Assembly (NCBI RefSeq): GCF_016808335.1
Contig: NC_053148.1
Location: 48,748,930-48,812,929, forward strand
Reading direction: 5' to 3'
Source of the DNA: Panicum virgatum
Taxonomy: Eukaryota; Streptophyta; Magnoliopsida; Poales; Poaceae
Length of the DNA: 64,000 nucleotides
Part shown: positions 1-10,954 of the stretch, one piece after another
Position numbering within the stretch: position 1 is the stretch's first letter
How the letters are laid out: each line of letters opens with the position of its first letter
Program-made: the position numbers and the translations under genes
Notes under the pieces: generated by a model
What the model saw: the letters and a program-made list of their open reading frames with translations, nothing else
Database searches by the model: none
Told to the model about the DNA's origin: nothing

Positions 1-970
1 CGTGGAACCAGTCCATTATCATTGTATGCTTCATCACCTGTTGGAGTCTAGAGGAAAAGAAGAGTGAGCCACACCAAGACAAAAAAAGATGATTTGTTAT
101 ACTAGTTAACATACCTTCAATGCATCGGGAACTTTTGGAAATAGCACGAAACTGTTAACACCAACATCACGTGCCTTGTAAACCTGCATAGAACATCAGT
201 TTGAACAGTTAATACTAAGGATCCAAGAAAATATATTTCTCTGTCTCCAATCTAAAATAACACTACAATATACACTCATGATGTGATATAATCACTAAGA
301 CTCCCAATACCTCATCAAGAAGCCCATGTCTCCACCCAAGCCTATAGCACCCTGGCATTGCTCCGATAGGAGCATCATCTTCTCCTGCAGATCATCACCG
401 AGCAAACTACATATATCAAAATATCTCGTGCCCAACACTCTTGTCAGCGCATTCCACTACCAACCTTCATGGATAAACAATGGGAGCACAAAATTGGCAG
501 GTGAGATGCTCGTCTCCTGGAATGCAGCCCTAAGAGCAGGCGACTTCCGGTTGCGACGTGGGCGCTTTGTCATGTCCTGAGAAATTCGTGGGAAAGGAAC
601 TCTACAATTCAGAATTTTGCAATTACACTTAAAAGCATATAAATGCATAATTGACACCGGATATCCAGTGAGTGCATACAAGGGGCCTGATCTCCGGTGT
701 TCCTTCAGGAGCCTTTGGTCTAACCAAGGGCGGAGGAGCAGGGAATTTCCCAGCGACGGCGTCGGCCTCGCACTCCTCGATAGTCCTCCCTGACGGGGCC
801 CTTACGGCCGCCGCAGCCTCCTGCTCGCTGCTGACCCTGACGGCCGTGGAACGCAGCCTTGGCCCGGCTCTTGGAACAGCGAAGCAGCTCCCGAATGCTG
901 AGTGACCGTGGCAGCTCCTACCCTGGAACATCTGCACGTTGGAAGGGGAGAAGGAGACGGTGGACGCCAT
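1..970 (-). CDS. HEMB: Delta-aminolevulinic acid dehydratase (porphobilinogen synthase), chloroplastic; 5' part of gene
   Basis: Condenses two 5-aminolevulinate molecules to porphobilinogen in the plastid, an early step of chlorophyll and heme synthesis. Five exons are visible: 970-680, 576-465, 384-311, 183-115 and 47-1. All have GT-AG borders and join in frame. Exon 1 begins MASTVSF and gives a Ser/Ala/Arg-rich transit peptide of about 45 residues, followed by the plant ALAD N-terminal arm (GRTIEECEADAVAGKFP, then APEGTPEIRPL). Exon 2 carries DMTKRPRRNRKSPALR and NFVLPLFIHEG. Exon 3 reads DDAPIGAMPGCYRLGWRHG, exon 4 YKARDVGVNSFVLFPKVP, and exon 5 TPTGDEAYNDNGLVPR. These segments match plant ALAD in order. 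The metal-site and Schiff-base lysine exons lie beyond the left edge, so catalytic integrity cannot be judged. The ATG is the first in frame after a GC-rich leader. Confidence 0.95.
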
Positions 971-1338
971 GGCCTAACTGCAACGTCAACGCCAATAAGA
1001 TGGATTCCGCAGACATGGTCAGCAATTGGGAACTATCTTATCTTCTAATCCTGCATAATTCGACTAAAATTTGGGATCTTGATAAGAACAGTAGGTGGAG
1101 CTGTTGGATTGAACTGATGTTGGGATTGGAAGTGGAAATTCTCAGAGAAAACGAATCAGAGGATTGCTGTTGTGCAGTCAAGGACCTTCCAAATCTTGGA
1201 GAAGAAGAAGATGCGGAGGAAGAGATGGCGGCAGGCTTACCTGGACGCTGGAGAAGAAGATGAGGGGGGAGGAGACGCAGCAGCACGAGAGGGATTTCGT
1301 AGAAGGCTGCTAATCCTGTGGCCTCGGTTTGCCCTTAG
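971..1338 (-). promoter_or_regulatory. Upstream region of the ALA dehydratase gene
   Basis: About 370 bases between the ALAD start codon and the first MITE. On the minus strand it carries a pyrimidine-rich stretch (around 1200-1270) of the kind found in grass 5' leaders. No TATA box or coding exon could be placed with confidence, and the short open frames here look fortuitous. Confidence 0.3.
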
Positions 1339-1672
1339 GGCCCTGTTTGGTTCCCTTAACATATCATAGCACACCATTCCCGAAAAAAGAATCTCGCATG
1401 CATGGAGTACTAAACGAAGTTTATTTGCAAAACCTTTTCACGGATGGGTGTAACTTTTCACGACGAATCTAATGACAGTAATTAATCAATGATTGGCTAC
1501 AGTGATGCTACAGTAACCAACCTCTAATCGCGCGGTCAAAGGCCTCATTAGGTTCGTCTCGTGAAGTAGAACAGGGCTGTGGAGTTAATTTTGCGAATTG
1601 ACTTTATTTAGTACCCCTAATTATTAGTCAAATTTTTTGTGCTACTAGTACTACTACCAACCAAACAGGGCC
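1339..1672. mobile_element. MITE with GGCCCTGTTTGGTT termini and 3-bp TSD
   Basis: A 334-bp non-coding element. The left end reads GGCCCTGTTTGGTT and the right end AACCAAACAGGGCC, a perfect 14-bp terminal inverted repeat. The flanking trinucleotide TAG occurs at 1336-1338 and 1673-1675, consistent with a 3-bp target-site duplication. Internal GCATGGAGTACTAAA and GACGAATCT/AGGTTCGTCTC motifs are shared with a very common grass MITE family, other members of which lie near 25060-25300 and at 35793-36023. No coding capacity. Confidence 0.8.
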
Positions 1673-2554
1673 TAGGCTGACTCCAACAGCGCAGCTAAAC
1701 AAGAAGGCAAAAGGCAAAATAGCTCCCGCACAGCACTGTAGCAGCATTTAACCTTGTCCAACAAAGCGGGCAAAAGGGACCGGCATTTTGCAGGCGAGGA
1801 GAGAGAAGCCAAAATGCGTGCTCTATCCGCGAGAGCCATCCACGGCGCGCGCAACGGTAAGTTTCTAGGGAGAGAGAAAGCCGTGCGGCAGGGGAGAACT
1901 CGCCGGTTTGGGGTCGTACAGCGGCGGCGGACAACGAGCTCCTCGGCGGCGCGGTCACCTCCAGGGACTCCGACAACGAGGTCCGTCCCCCTTCCGCTCT
2001 TCCCCTTGCCCTCCACCCCTCCCTGTTATCGAATCGATCGATTTGTTGAAGCGGCCCGTTGTTAGCTTATCCGTACAATGGTGGTTTGTATGCAGATCCA
2101 TGCTCACAGCGGCCGGATCTTGCGCGAGTAGGTTGGCGTTGTTGGCCTCGTGGTTGCAAAGCTGAGTTCTTCGCTGTAGCTAATTTTTTTAATCGATCTA
2201 GATGAGCAAGGCCGAGGATGTCGCGGAAACAGCTATTCACAAAATGCAACAGATCTCCAAGCAGCTCGTTGATCTGTTCACGAACAAGCTCATGTATCGC
2301 GTGCTTAGTTTCAACAATTGTGCTGGCACTTTCTAGAGTATTTGTGTTATGTTCCCAATTGTTGCCGAGCATGCAAGTTTAGTTTCACGAACTAGCAATG
2401 TTTCTACCAAATAAATGGCATGCATGATTCAGTTGTGACTCAATTTATGTTTGCTTGTATCAATGAATTATCCTAATTATTATAGCCTTATTGTATATGG
2501 AACAGTTTGTCATGAATGAAGCGTGTTTTGCTTATAAAGTTAAACTCCTGCAGG

Positions 2555-3302
2555 ATGGAACACAACTTGAATTATGGATTCACTGGTGCTACCAGTCAGG
2601 CATACCCTGACTCCCAAGAATGGGAGTTCCCTTTGTCTGCATCATTGGCTGAGATTGAGCAAGCTACAACTCATCAAGTAAGTTGATGATGATTTGAACA
2701 ACGCAATTTGGCAGGGCCGGACTAAATACTTTTATTGGACTTTTGACTGTTAAACGCAATAGTTGCAGGAAGCCATGCGGCATCAAATGTCATTTGAACC
2801 TCCCAGACCTGAAGCTGTAGCTGTACCTGTGGACGCCAGCAATGAAAATGCCGAGGTAATTGTACAAGCAGTAGCAGTAAACATTCCTGGTCAGTCCAAA
2901 AGAGGAGGGAAAGGTAATAAGACTGCCAGAGGAAATGACAAGAGGGTATCACAAAGAGGTAAATCATTTAGCAAAGAGGAAGATAGAATTATTTGTTCGG
3001 CCTTCCTGAATGTGAGCAAAGACCCAATTACTGGTGTGTCCCCTTCACTTGATAAATTTTAAAGATTTGATAGTTGTGATGTTAGTAAACTTATTACGTT
3101 TACATATGTAGGAACCAATCAATCTAGTGGAGGTTATTATCAAAGATTGCATGAATATTTTGTGGAGAACATTGATTTCCCTACTTCAAGAAGTTAGATT
3201 GCGATATCTAACCGGTGGCTCACCATACAAAAGGCTGTTAATAAATTCTGTGGTTTTTTTTTCTATTGTTGAAAGGAGGAATGAGAGTGGAAAAACAGAA
3301 CA
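2555..3302 (+). pseudogene. PIF/Harbinger ORF1 (Myb/trihelix-like DNA-binding protein), broken
   Basis: Exons 2555-2677, 2769-3033 and 3112 onward join in frame. They give a protein starting MEHNLNYGFTGATSQAYPDS that reaches the diagnostic RGKSFSKEEDRIICSAFLNV segment and then GGYYQRLHEYFVENIDFP. This Myb-like ORF1 protein is a transposon accessory factor and is often mis-annotated in plants as 'glutathione S-transferase T3-like'. A stop codon at 3195-3197 interrupts it, but homology continues in frame (IAISNRWLTIQKAVNKFCGF). After a run of T (about 3247-3256) the frame shifts and the sequence resumes as VERRNESGKTEQ up to about 3302. Homology stops there, exactly where the inverted transposase fragment begins. 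So it carries one nonsense codon, one frameshift and a lost 3' half. Confidence 0.8.
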
Positions 3303-3786
3303 GTACTCATCACCATATACATCATTGACAGTGTTGACAAAGTGCATGAGGGTCTCGAGAACGGTTGTCTCTGCCATTTTGTATGTGTCATCTAATGCAT
3401 CTGCAGCGCCGCCATACGCTAACATTCTCATTGCAATTAAGCACTTGTGAATTGGAGTGAAACCTAACTTCTTTGCTGCATTTCGTTTTTGCTTGAAATA
3501 CTTGTTTTCTTCTTGTGACATCATCAACAATGCATAGAAACAAAGACTTCCGCATTTTGAACCTACAAAGTGTACATGTGCAATGCTTTAGGAAACCTAT
3601 GCCGACATGTTGAACCAACATTTTCACATAGTAAAATGAATTCATATGTGATGGTTGATGATACATGCGCCTGAAATCTTCCTCGCCGAACAATGCATTC
3701 TCATTGAAGTAATCTCGCATGATTTGTTCGTTCACCTCTTCTCTTTTTCGATTCTTCACAGCATGACAAAAAAAGATCGTCCCCAC
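3300..3786 (-). pseudogene. PIF/Harbinger transposase, N-terminal fragment
   Basis: On the minus strand two overlapping frames carry typical plant Harbinger (Plant_tran) transposase sequence. One has REEVNEQIMRDYFNENALFG and EEDFRRMYHQ. The other has KLGFTPIHKCLIAMRMLAYG, ADALDDTYKMAETTVLETL and NDVYGDEY. A frameshift separates them near 3520-3600. The conserved LGSIDCMHW region and the DDE catalytic residues that should follow are absent, because the sequence passes abruptly at about 3300 into the inverted ORF1 remnant. The fragment lacks the catalytic core and must be non-functional. Confidence 0.8.
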
Positions 3787-3960
3787 CGCCGTTTATTGCC
3801 TACTCCCAATGCCACTGCAACAGCGGTGGCTTTGAGTTCTTCCTCTTCCCGACGGTTTGCGGTAGACGTACCACACATCCCCATCTTGATGTATCTCCAA
3901 GCCATGTTCAAGAGTGAAGAGGTGAGCGTGCTGCAATAAAAAATGTTGAAGAGTCAGTAC

Positions 3961-4058
3961 CTTCCTCCACCTTCGATTCAATAGCAACCATGGCTACCGG
4001 AATCGCCACCTTCCTCCACCTTCGATTCAATAGCAACCATGGCTACCGGAATCGCCAC
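3961..4058. repeat. 49-bp perfect tandem duplication
   Basis: Two identical 49-bp units (3961-4009 and 4010-4058) begin CTTCCTCCACCTTCG and each contains CAACCATGGCTACCGG. The duplication lies inside the Harbinger element, upstream of the transposase fragment. The lack of divergence suggests a recent slippage or repair event. Confidence 0.95.
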
Positions 4059-4261
4059 CTGGAATCACCGGATCCAGTGACAGGCAGGCGGCGCGCGGCG
4101 GACTTCCACCAGAGCCCGCGAGCCAACTGCCAGGGGAATGGAGGTGCCTCTTTGCCTGTGCTGTTGGAGCGAGGCCAAAATGCCTACGGTAGCCATTTCC
4201 CAACCGGTAGCTATATCCTCCATTTGCATTCTCTGTATGCCTATCCTTGTTGGAGTTAGCC

Positions 4262-5387
4262 TTAGTAGACTACTAGAGGCTTGCGTTTCTTTGTCGCCAT
4301 CCTCTCCCTGTTTGTCTGTCACCTACTCCTCGTTCAGGTTCGAGTTCAGACTTCACTTTAGACCATCACATACCCCAATTTTCACTGGCCAAATACATGA
4401 AAAGGAAAAAAAAGAAAAGAGGGGAAATACACCGAATGACAGAACAATCAAGATGTTATGTTGGAGTCCTATTTCTACAATATCAATGTTACAAATGATA
4501 AAATTGCGAAGCGCGTTGTTTCGAGTTCTAATATTGCAAATTTTATTTTTTTTTTGAAAAGCACATACCCCAATTCACAAGGTACAATCTGTTCTGCTTT
4601 GCATACACGCTCTCAATTTTTAGACCTCTGTCAACAAACTCGGCAAAAATGGAAACTCTTTCCTAAAAAAATCCTACTTTGCAAAATTGCTCCAATTATG
4701 TTGTCTCAAAATTTAAATAAACTCATTTCAAATTAAAGTAACGTTTAGGCTAGGCTCACTTGATTACTCAAATGGTAAACACCATTTATAGGAGATGATA
4801 CGAAAGAGAAGCAAACACAGTTTAACTTGATAGCCCGCCCTATCTACCGTGACAGAACCAACAATCATCTACTCATGACAAATTTGCTGGAAGAGACAAA
4901 CCAAGTGAACCTTTTTTTTTTGTGAGGGCATCATCTGTAGAGTTATGACATGGTGAATGTAGCAAGAAAATGCAATGTACACTTAGAAGCGGGCAAGGTT
5001 TTCTGAACTTGCGGCCACAAGTTTATGACCTTCAAGATAAGTATACACATATAAATAACTTTGCAAACAAATCATATCACCATTTTATAAGGGGCATTGC
5101 TTCCCATGTTCCGAAAGTTGGTCTCTTCTATTTTCTTTTCTGCTGTCAAAATGCGAATGGTTACGTTTTTAAAAGAAGAGTAGGAAAGGAGAACTTATAT
5201 AATTACAAGAAGTCATCGTATTGGTTTCCTGAAGTCAATCTGTGTGACGATCTTTACAAAAAGTGCCGAAACGGCCTACCATGTGAATTGCACAAGGCAT
5301 GTATACAAAAGCAAAATGTATGGCTTCACAAGAGGAGAAAATATACACATTACATGACCCACATATCTGAGTCTCCAGGCACATCAA
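4262..5387. other. Intergenic DNA between the Harbinger element and HCF173
   Basis: AT-rich sequence holding the 3' flank of HCF173, which is transcribed leftward. An open frame of about 150 codons at 4970-5425 overlaps the HCF173 last exon on the opposite strand and has no recognisable motif. I see no gene here. Confidence 0.4.
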
Positions 5388-8300
5388 TCAGGTGTTCTTC
5401 TCTAGAACAGATAATGCAGGTGTAAGATAGTTGTTAGCCTTGTCTGGTAGATGAGCCACCTGAAAAACATTCACAGCGCATTACAAAACATGAAAACGAA
5501 CAAGAAACACCAATTTATGGCCTTCATTGGAATACGAAGATCCATCAATTTTGGATTTCAGTTATAAACTTACAAGTTCATATAGCTCGTTCCCTTGGTC
5601 AGCAACGTACTCGTAACATACCTAATTGAGTGCATATCAATAAGTTAGTCATTGCATAACTACGTATTATCGTCAGTTTGAAAATCATTGCCATACATGA
5701 AAGAGAGAAGAAGATGAAATCTTACATCAAAACTTTTGTTTCTTGCAGTGGAATCATGCAATGCTTTGACACAAATATCTGCTACATCAGCACAGCTAAT
5801 ACCCTACATATGGAAGTTAAAAGATATACTGTTCAATTTAGCATATGATCCGTATAATATGGCATCACGCAAGCAACTAACGGTTCATGGTATATCACCT
5901 GAGAGATTCTGTTCCCTTGATCAAAGATCAGGGCACGCTGACCACCAGGTTCTTCCTGAAACAATATAAAAAGGATCGTCATGGTCATCATGCAACCAGG
6001 TCAAATGAAACACAGGCAACAAAATGAAATTAACTGCCACGTTGGCTCATAAGATAGAAATAGATTGCTTCTGGGTTAACCATATGTCTACCATATGTCT
6101 ATATCTGCACACTGCTAATATCAAGAGCCCAAAGTGAATTGCTAGAAACTTCACTTCACAAATATCAGAAGTTTTTTAGTAGATACCTGCAGCGGGCCCG
6201 GGCGCACAATTGTATATCCAAGGCCTGACCTCCTCAATGCATCTTCTCCAGCCTATAAGAGTATCAAGATCCTTAAATATTTGAATTAGATAGACATACA
6301 GGTGTGAGGTGTCGTTATGCAAAGTAGAACCTTCTTGGCTTTCAGAACTTGTTCTCTTCTGTTAGGTTCAATTCCTGAACCTGCACATGACACCAATATG
6401 AAGTCTGTTTCTTGTCCGGTCTGCACAAAAACAAGGAGACTATGCTTACAAGTTCATGAGACAGAGAGGTAATATTTCCTGGTAAATAATCAGATGGAAA
6501 TGTTGAAGAAATTTCAACGAAGAATACTTGTGTTTCAAGTTTTCAAAGTAACTAGGGGAGGGAAAAGGAAACAAGTAGCCAAAGTCATGTGAAAGTAAAT
6601 CAATGTAGGGACAACTTACAGGTAAAGCTTTGATGTATTCCAATTTTAGCTCAAAGTTTCGGGGGTCAGTAGAATTTTGAGATCCATCACCAGGTCTCTG
6701 CAGAAAGCATTAGGTGCTAAGCCACCCTTTTGATGTCATAGCCAAAGCTGCATTTACTGTCTTATGGTGACAACGGAAGTTAATACAACATATATCACTA
6801 ACCTGCCTTTTTGGCTCAAACCTAATGGTCAGTGTATGCACAAGAAAAGGGTCCAGGGGAGGATCTTGTGGGTTTACTGGCCGAAAAGATGAAAATGGCA
6901 CTCTTACCTGCAGCAAACAAACACAAAAAGATCAAATTCTACATGCTTTAATTGCCTAGCATTCATCTTTCTCGTATAGATAAGATATCAAGCACTACCT
7001 AGTACTTACCCTGCAAAAGCCAATTTTTGTAGTCATCCGAGCAAAATACTTCTTGCTCTGGGACGTGTCTGCCAGTGGACCAGTCTCAAGAATAACAACA
7101 TATGATCTTCCATTTCCTCCCACTGAAAAAATTAAACCATCGTACCTATGCATAGAGCGACAGAAGTGAAATGTCGCACTCACATAATACATTATGATGC
7201 ATATTTTCACACAAAGATTTGCAACATCAGAGAATAAGCAAAACTTAATAGCTCCTAATACCTGTCTAGGGTGGAACCTAGAGGAAGAGAGAGCCTTTTT
7301 GATATCTCAACGTATCCACCTCTCGTGAAAACAAATCCTGAAAATAAGGAAGTTCCATAAGAAACCTAAGGCATGCATAATAAACCAGAAAAAACAGGTA
7401 TTCTCAAAAAACCAGAAAAAACAGGTAAATCAGAGTAATTTATTCACTGAAAAATCATGTCCTGAAACTGGCAAAAAAACAATATGCTACCTGAGAAAAT
7501 GGCCATCTGGTCTTCTGAAAATTCAAATGCTGCATCGATACCTTCATCAAATCGAGAAGCAAAGGTATTAGGGAAGTAAGATCCCTGGCACACCTCCCAA
7601 CCATTCAAGGACTTTGCTGACTTGAATTTTGCTATCCGTAGTTTGCTCTTGCTGCTTTTACCAGCCCTGATCTGGGCCAATTCATTGTAGTAGTCCTGCA
7701 GCACAAAGCTGAGCTCCATGACATGCTTCATTTAGGAGTGGTGGTTCGCAGTAACATTAATACAAATAGATGTTGACATGAGAAAAATTAAGTTAGAAGG
7801 AATACCTGGAAAGCCTTGCTAGCATTCCTTACCCCTTGGTTATCAACCCTATTTAGGTCTCCTGTAATAGTTGAGCGTGCAGTTGCACAATATATTATCT
7901 TGCTGCAGCCTGATACAGCTGCTTTGACAGTTGCAGGATCACCAACATCACCAACAACAATGTCCACAGACCTTGGGAGCATATCTATCACTTCGGGATC
8001 GTTTCTTCTTACTAAAGCCTGTCATGATAGGAGAAACTTAGGTTCAGTTTTTCCTTTATCTATTGGAAAAAACACAGATAAGAAGTCTTTAAATAAAGTA
8101 AAACACTACAATAGCACCAGTTGCAGGAGAAACAGCTCAGATGTTGGAGGAGAGAAAATCTTTCAGATTCTTTTCAAACCGAAATCAAGGGAGGTGGTTG
8201 GTTTCTGTAATATTAATGTGCATCGTTCATTTTGTACTGTAGATTGTTTCAAGGGTGTTCATATTACACAGTGGAACACTCAAACTCTAGAATTCCAGCA

Positions 8301-9411
8301 TGTAATGATGGAAGGGACAAGTTAATGAGCCATGACCTAAGCTCAGCTAAATTAGGACGGCAATGACTATCACATTGGCAGTTTGAGCACGTCAGCAGTT
8401 TTAGAAGCTGCAGGCGAGGATGAAAAATCCAGAGAGACATTAGTAGCAGGAAGCATAAAAATTCTTACGATGACAGGCTGCGAAAATTGAAATGCTAAAT
8501 TAGAATCATTTATCCATAATTATTCACAGCCTATGCAATAATTAAGGTTGCATGTTGATCTATACTACTCCAATGTTGTAAGTTTTAACAGAAGAATCGA
8601 AAGCCGTTACCGTTTCAGCCAAATCACCGAACACCGTTTCAGGAGCAGATACCAACAAGCAGAGTGGCGCGCGTATGCTGACCTTGACATTGTAGCCTCG
8701 GAGCATGAGCTTGCGCACGACGATGCGTCCGATGCGGCTGGTGGCGCCGACGACGAGGACGGTGGTGTCCTGCGCCCCCGGCACGGTGAACTCGCACATG
8801 GGCCCGCCGCGGATGAGCACGGCCTGCTCCTCCTCCGCCAGCGCCGTGGACGAGGCGCTGGAAATCTGCCCGAGCCGCGAGAATTTGCGCCACACCTCGT
8901 CGAACACCTGCCGCGACCGCCGGCCCAGCCCCACGGGGTTGACGATCACGTCGTCGAGGCCAGCCACCAACGCCCGGGCATTCTCCTCGGCGCCGCCCTC
9001 CTTCTTCCTTTTCTTAGCCTCGTCTTCTGCCGCCGCCGCCGAAGGCTTGTCCGTCCCCTCGTCCTTCTCTTCGAGCTTGGCGGTGGCCGACTTCTTAGCC
9101 TTCCGGGACCGGCGTTTCTTGCGCGGCTTCGCGGCCTCCTGCGTGGAGGCGGCGCTGGCCGTCGCCGGCTCGGACCAGTCCTCGTCCACGAGCTCGGCCG
9201 CCACAGGCGTGGTGGGCTTGGCGGCGAAGCAGCACGCGGAGCCGTGTTGGTACCGCCTGGTGGCGCCGATGGAGGAGGAGGAGGAGGCGGCGGCGGCGGC
9301 CACGGCGTGCGGGAGCGCGCGGGAAGGGGACGCGTGGCTGTGAAACGCCGCGATGGTGCTCACGGCCGCCCCGCCGGGCGGAGGCGCCCGCGCCGCCACG
9401 ATGGCCGCCAT
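5388..9411 (-). CDS. HCF173: HCF173-like chloroplast protein (SDR fold plus CIA30 domain), psbA translation factor
   Basis: In Arabidopsis HCF173 binds psbA mRNA and promotes its translation, supplying the D1 protein of photosystem II. Thirteen exons join in frame: 9411-8683, 8018-7806, 7695-7491, 7337-7262, 7145-7010, 6907-6803, 6697-6620, 6420-6331, 6252-6187, 5955-5899, 5804-5727, 5621-5574 and 5459-5388. They encode about 650 residues. The N-terminus is Ala/Ser-rich (transit peptide) with a Lys/Arg-rich stretch around residues 95-150. A Rossmann nucleotide-binding motif, VVGATSRIGR, lies near residue 220, followed by LPRSVDIVVGDVGDP. The split CIA30 part begins AGKSSKSKLRIAKFKSA and includes YDGLIFSVGGNGRSYVVIL and FRPVNPQDPPLDPFLVHTLT. 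The second SDR half has GLGYTIVRPGPLQ and GISCADVADICVKALHDST. The protein ends NYLTPALSVLEKNT. The start chosen is the ATG giving MAAIVAARAPPP. No frameshift is seen; the gene looks intact. Confidence 0.95.
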
Positions 9412-10030
9412 GCCTCTGTCGCTGCTGCTGATGGACAGATGATTAATCCTCTGGCGGAATCCCGGCGTGCTCGCCGCAAATATTCTGGGTGAATCTCGCT
9501 GCCGCCGCTGATAAATCCGGGGGCCGGGGGGCGCGGCCTGAGTGGCTGCCGTGCCGGGCTCCAGTTGTGGCTGCGGTTGCTGCGCGGCTGGGGCACACTT
9601 GGCGCACAGGCCAGCTCGCTGGCGGGGTCCCCGGCGCAGGGAGACGAGGCGGGCGGGCACGACACGCAGGGTGGGGGGTTGCCGGGTGTCGGCGTGTCGC
9701 CGTCAGGAACTCGCTGCCATTTCCCGAAACGGATAAAGGGAGGGCGTGGGGCAGGGGAGGAGGGGAGGAGAGCAGAGGCCGGAGGCGTGGCCGCGCGGCG
9801 CGGCGACGTGGTCGTGCCGGGTTCATTCGGCGTGGTTGCTTTGCTTGGACCCATACCAGCAGGCAGGCAGTAAGCAAGGCGAGACTACCACACATTTGGG
9901 ACGCGTGGAAACGCGGCAAAATTTCCAACTCAACCTGTTGTTTATAAAAAAAAATTAACACGTCACATACATAATCAATAGACATACACACCAATAAAAT
10001 TGGATCGGCAGATGTGGAGATTTACAAGAT

Positions 10031-10127
10031 CTGTTCGGCTCCAACCAATTAACGGTGTTTTTCTCTCACACCGAATCAACACCAGCCACTGGTCAGATAG
10101 TAATACTTTTCTCAGCAAGCCGAACAG
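10031..10127. mobile_element. Small 97-bp MITE-like inverted-repeat element
   Basis: The termini CTGTTCGGCT and AGCCGAACAG are perfect 10-bp inverted repeats enclosing 77 bp with no coding potential. The GTTCGGC core is shared with the larger CACTG-ended element at 25488-25640, suggesting related families. No clear target-site duplication was found. Confidence 0.5.
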
Positions 10128-10265
10128 AGCCATAGGCAAGCAAAAAATGAGAGCACTTTCGTGCTGAGTAGACTCGAATCCAAGTGGACATATTCCAGTA
10201 TGGCAACCTAACCAACTGAAGTTTACTGCAATCTGCTTTACAAGATTTATATTGGAAGCAAATGG

Positions 10266-10337
10266 TATGAGTTTCATTATTAGTATTATGTTAACCATAA
10301 TTATGAGCCTCATTATTAGTATTATGTTAACCGTAAT
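10266..10337. repeat. 36-bp tandem duplication
   Basis: Two copies of a 36-bp AT-rich unit (10266-10301 and 10302-10337) beginning TATGAG and ending TTAACC(A/G)TAAT, differing at only a few positions. Confidence 0.9.
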
Positions 10338-10954
10338 CCTTTTGGTTGTGACGGTGTTGTCCATACAGATCGTAGCTTATTTTTAAGGGAAGAAACAACA
10401 TTAGGAAGACATTAAAATTCGATTTCATTTCTTTCTGTGAGATAAAAGAAATTCTGGACTTAAAAGATTGATGCTCAAGTTTCAATTCGTGATATATTTG
10501 CAGACCTGGCAAGCAAAACTACAGAGGACACTTGCAAATGGGTTGTGTGACGGCAGTTGAATATGCAAAGATGAGGCGATTTTATGTTCTTTATATAAAT
10601 TCACAAAATGTGAGGACGGAAATCAATGAATAAAAAAGAATTGGCCAAAGAAAAAGGCGTACCCAGTGCCGTAGGTTTCCCGCACTGTGCGGGGTCTGGG
10701 GAAGAATTGGCCAAAGAAAAAGCTACAACAAAAATTTCTCATCAATTGACACTTGCCTAGAAACCTATCTATCATACATGAGCGACAGAGATAAAAGACC
10801 GGGTCTAAACATCATGAACAAAAGCATGTCAGGATGAAGCACCAGCTGCAGTGCCACTTCCAGGCAGGTGAACTGAGAAAGAAGGTTAAAATGGAAGACA
10901 TTTCGTCTCCAGTATGCATTGACCCTGTTACTATGCAGGTCCTCTTAATCTGCC

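Larger units (their letters stand above)
1675..4261. mobile_element. Decayed PIF/Harbinger DNA transposon
   Basis: The imperfect terminal inverted repeats are GGCTGACTCCAACA at 1675-1688 and its near complement ending at 4261 (GGCTAACTCCAACA on the minus strand). Between them lie the two hallmark genes of PIF/Harbinger elements: a Myb/trihelix-like ORF1 (+) and the N-terminal half of the DDE transposase (-). Flanking trinucleotides are CTA (1672-1674) and TTA (4262-4264), close to the TTA/TAA target these elements prefer. The left end directly abuts the preceding MITE. Both genes are broken, so the copy is not autonomous. Confidence 0.75.
9412..10954. other. Intergenic: HCF173 upstream region and HAC 3' flank
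   Basis: The first 450 bases are GC-rich and contain the HCF173 promoter and leader, after which composition turns AT-rich. Apart from a small inverted-repeat element at 10031-10127 and a tandem duplication at 10266-10337, I see no gene. A short GC hairpin near 10670-10700 (GCACTGTGCGGGGTCTGGGG) looks like a piece of a dispersed grass repeat. Confidence 0.4.

Noticed and set aside
4970..5425. Open frame of 151 codons on the plus strand
   Set aside because: It overlaps the terminal HCF173 exon antisense and shows no recognisable motif or exon-like context.
8548..9492. Open frame of 314 codons on the plus strand
   Set aside because: It is antisense to HCF173 exon 1. The GC-rich exon leaves other frames open, and the translation is low-complexity Arg/Gly/His with no domain.
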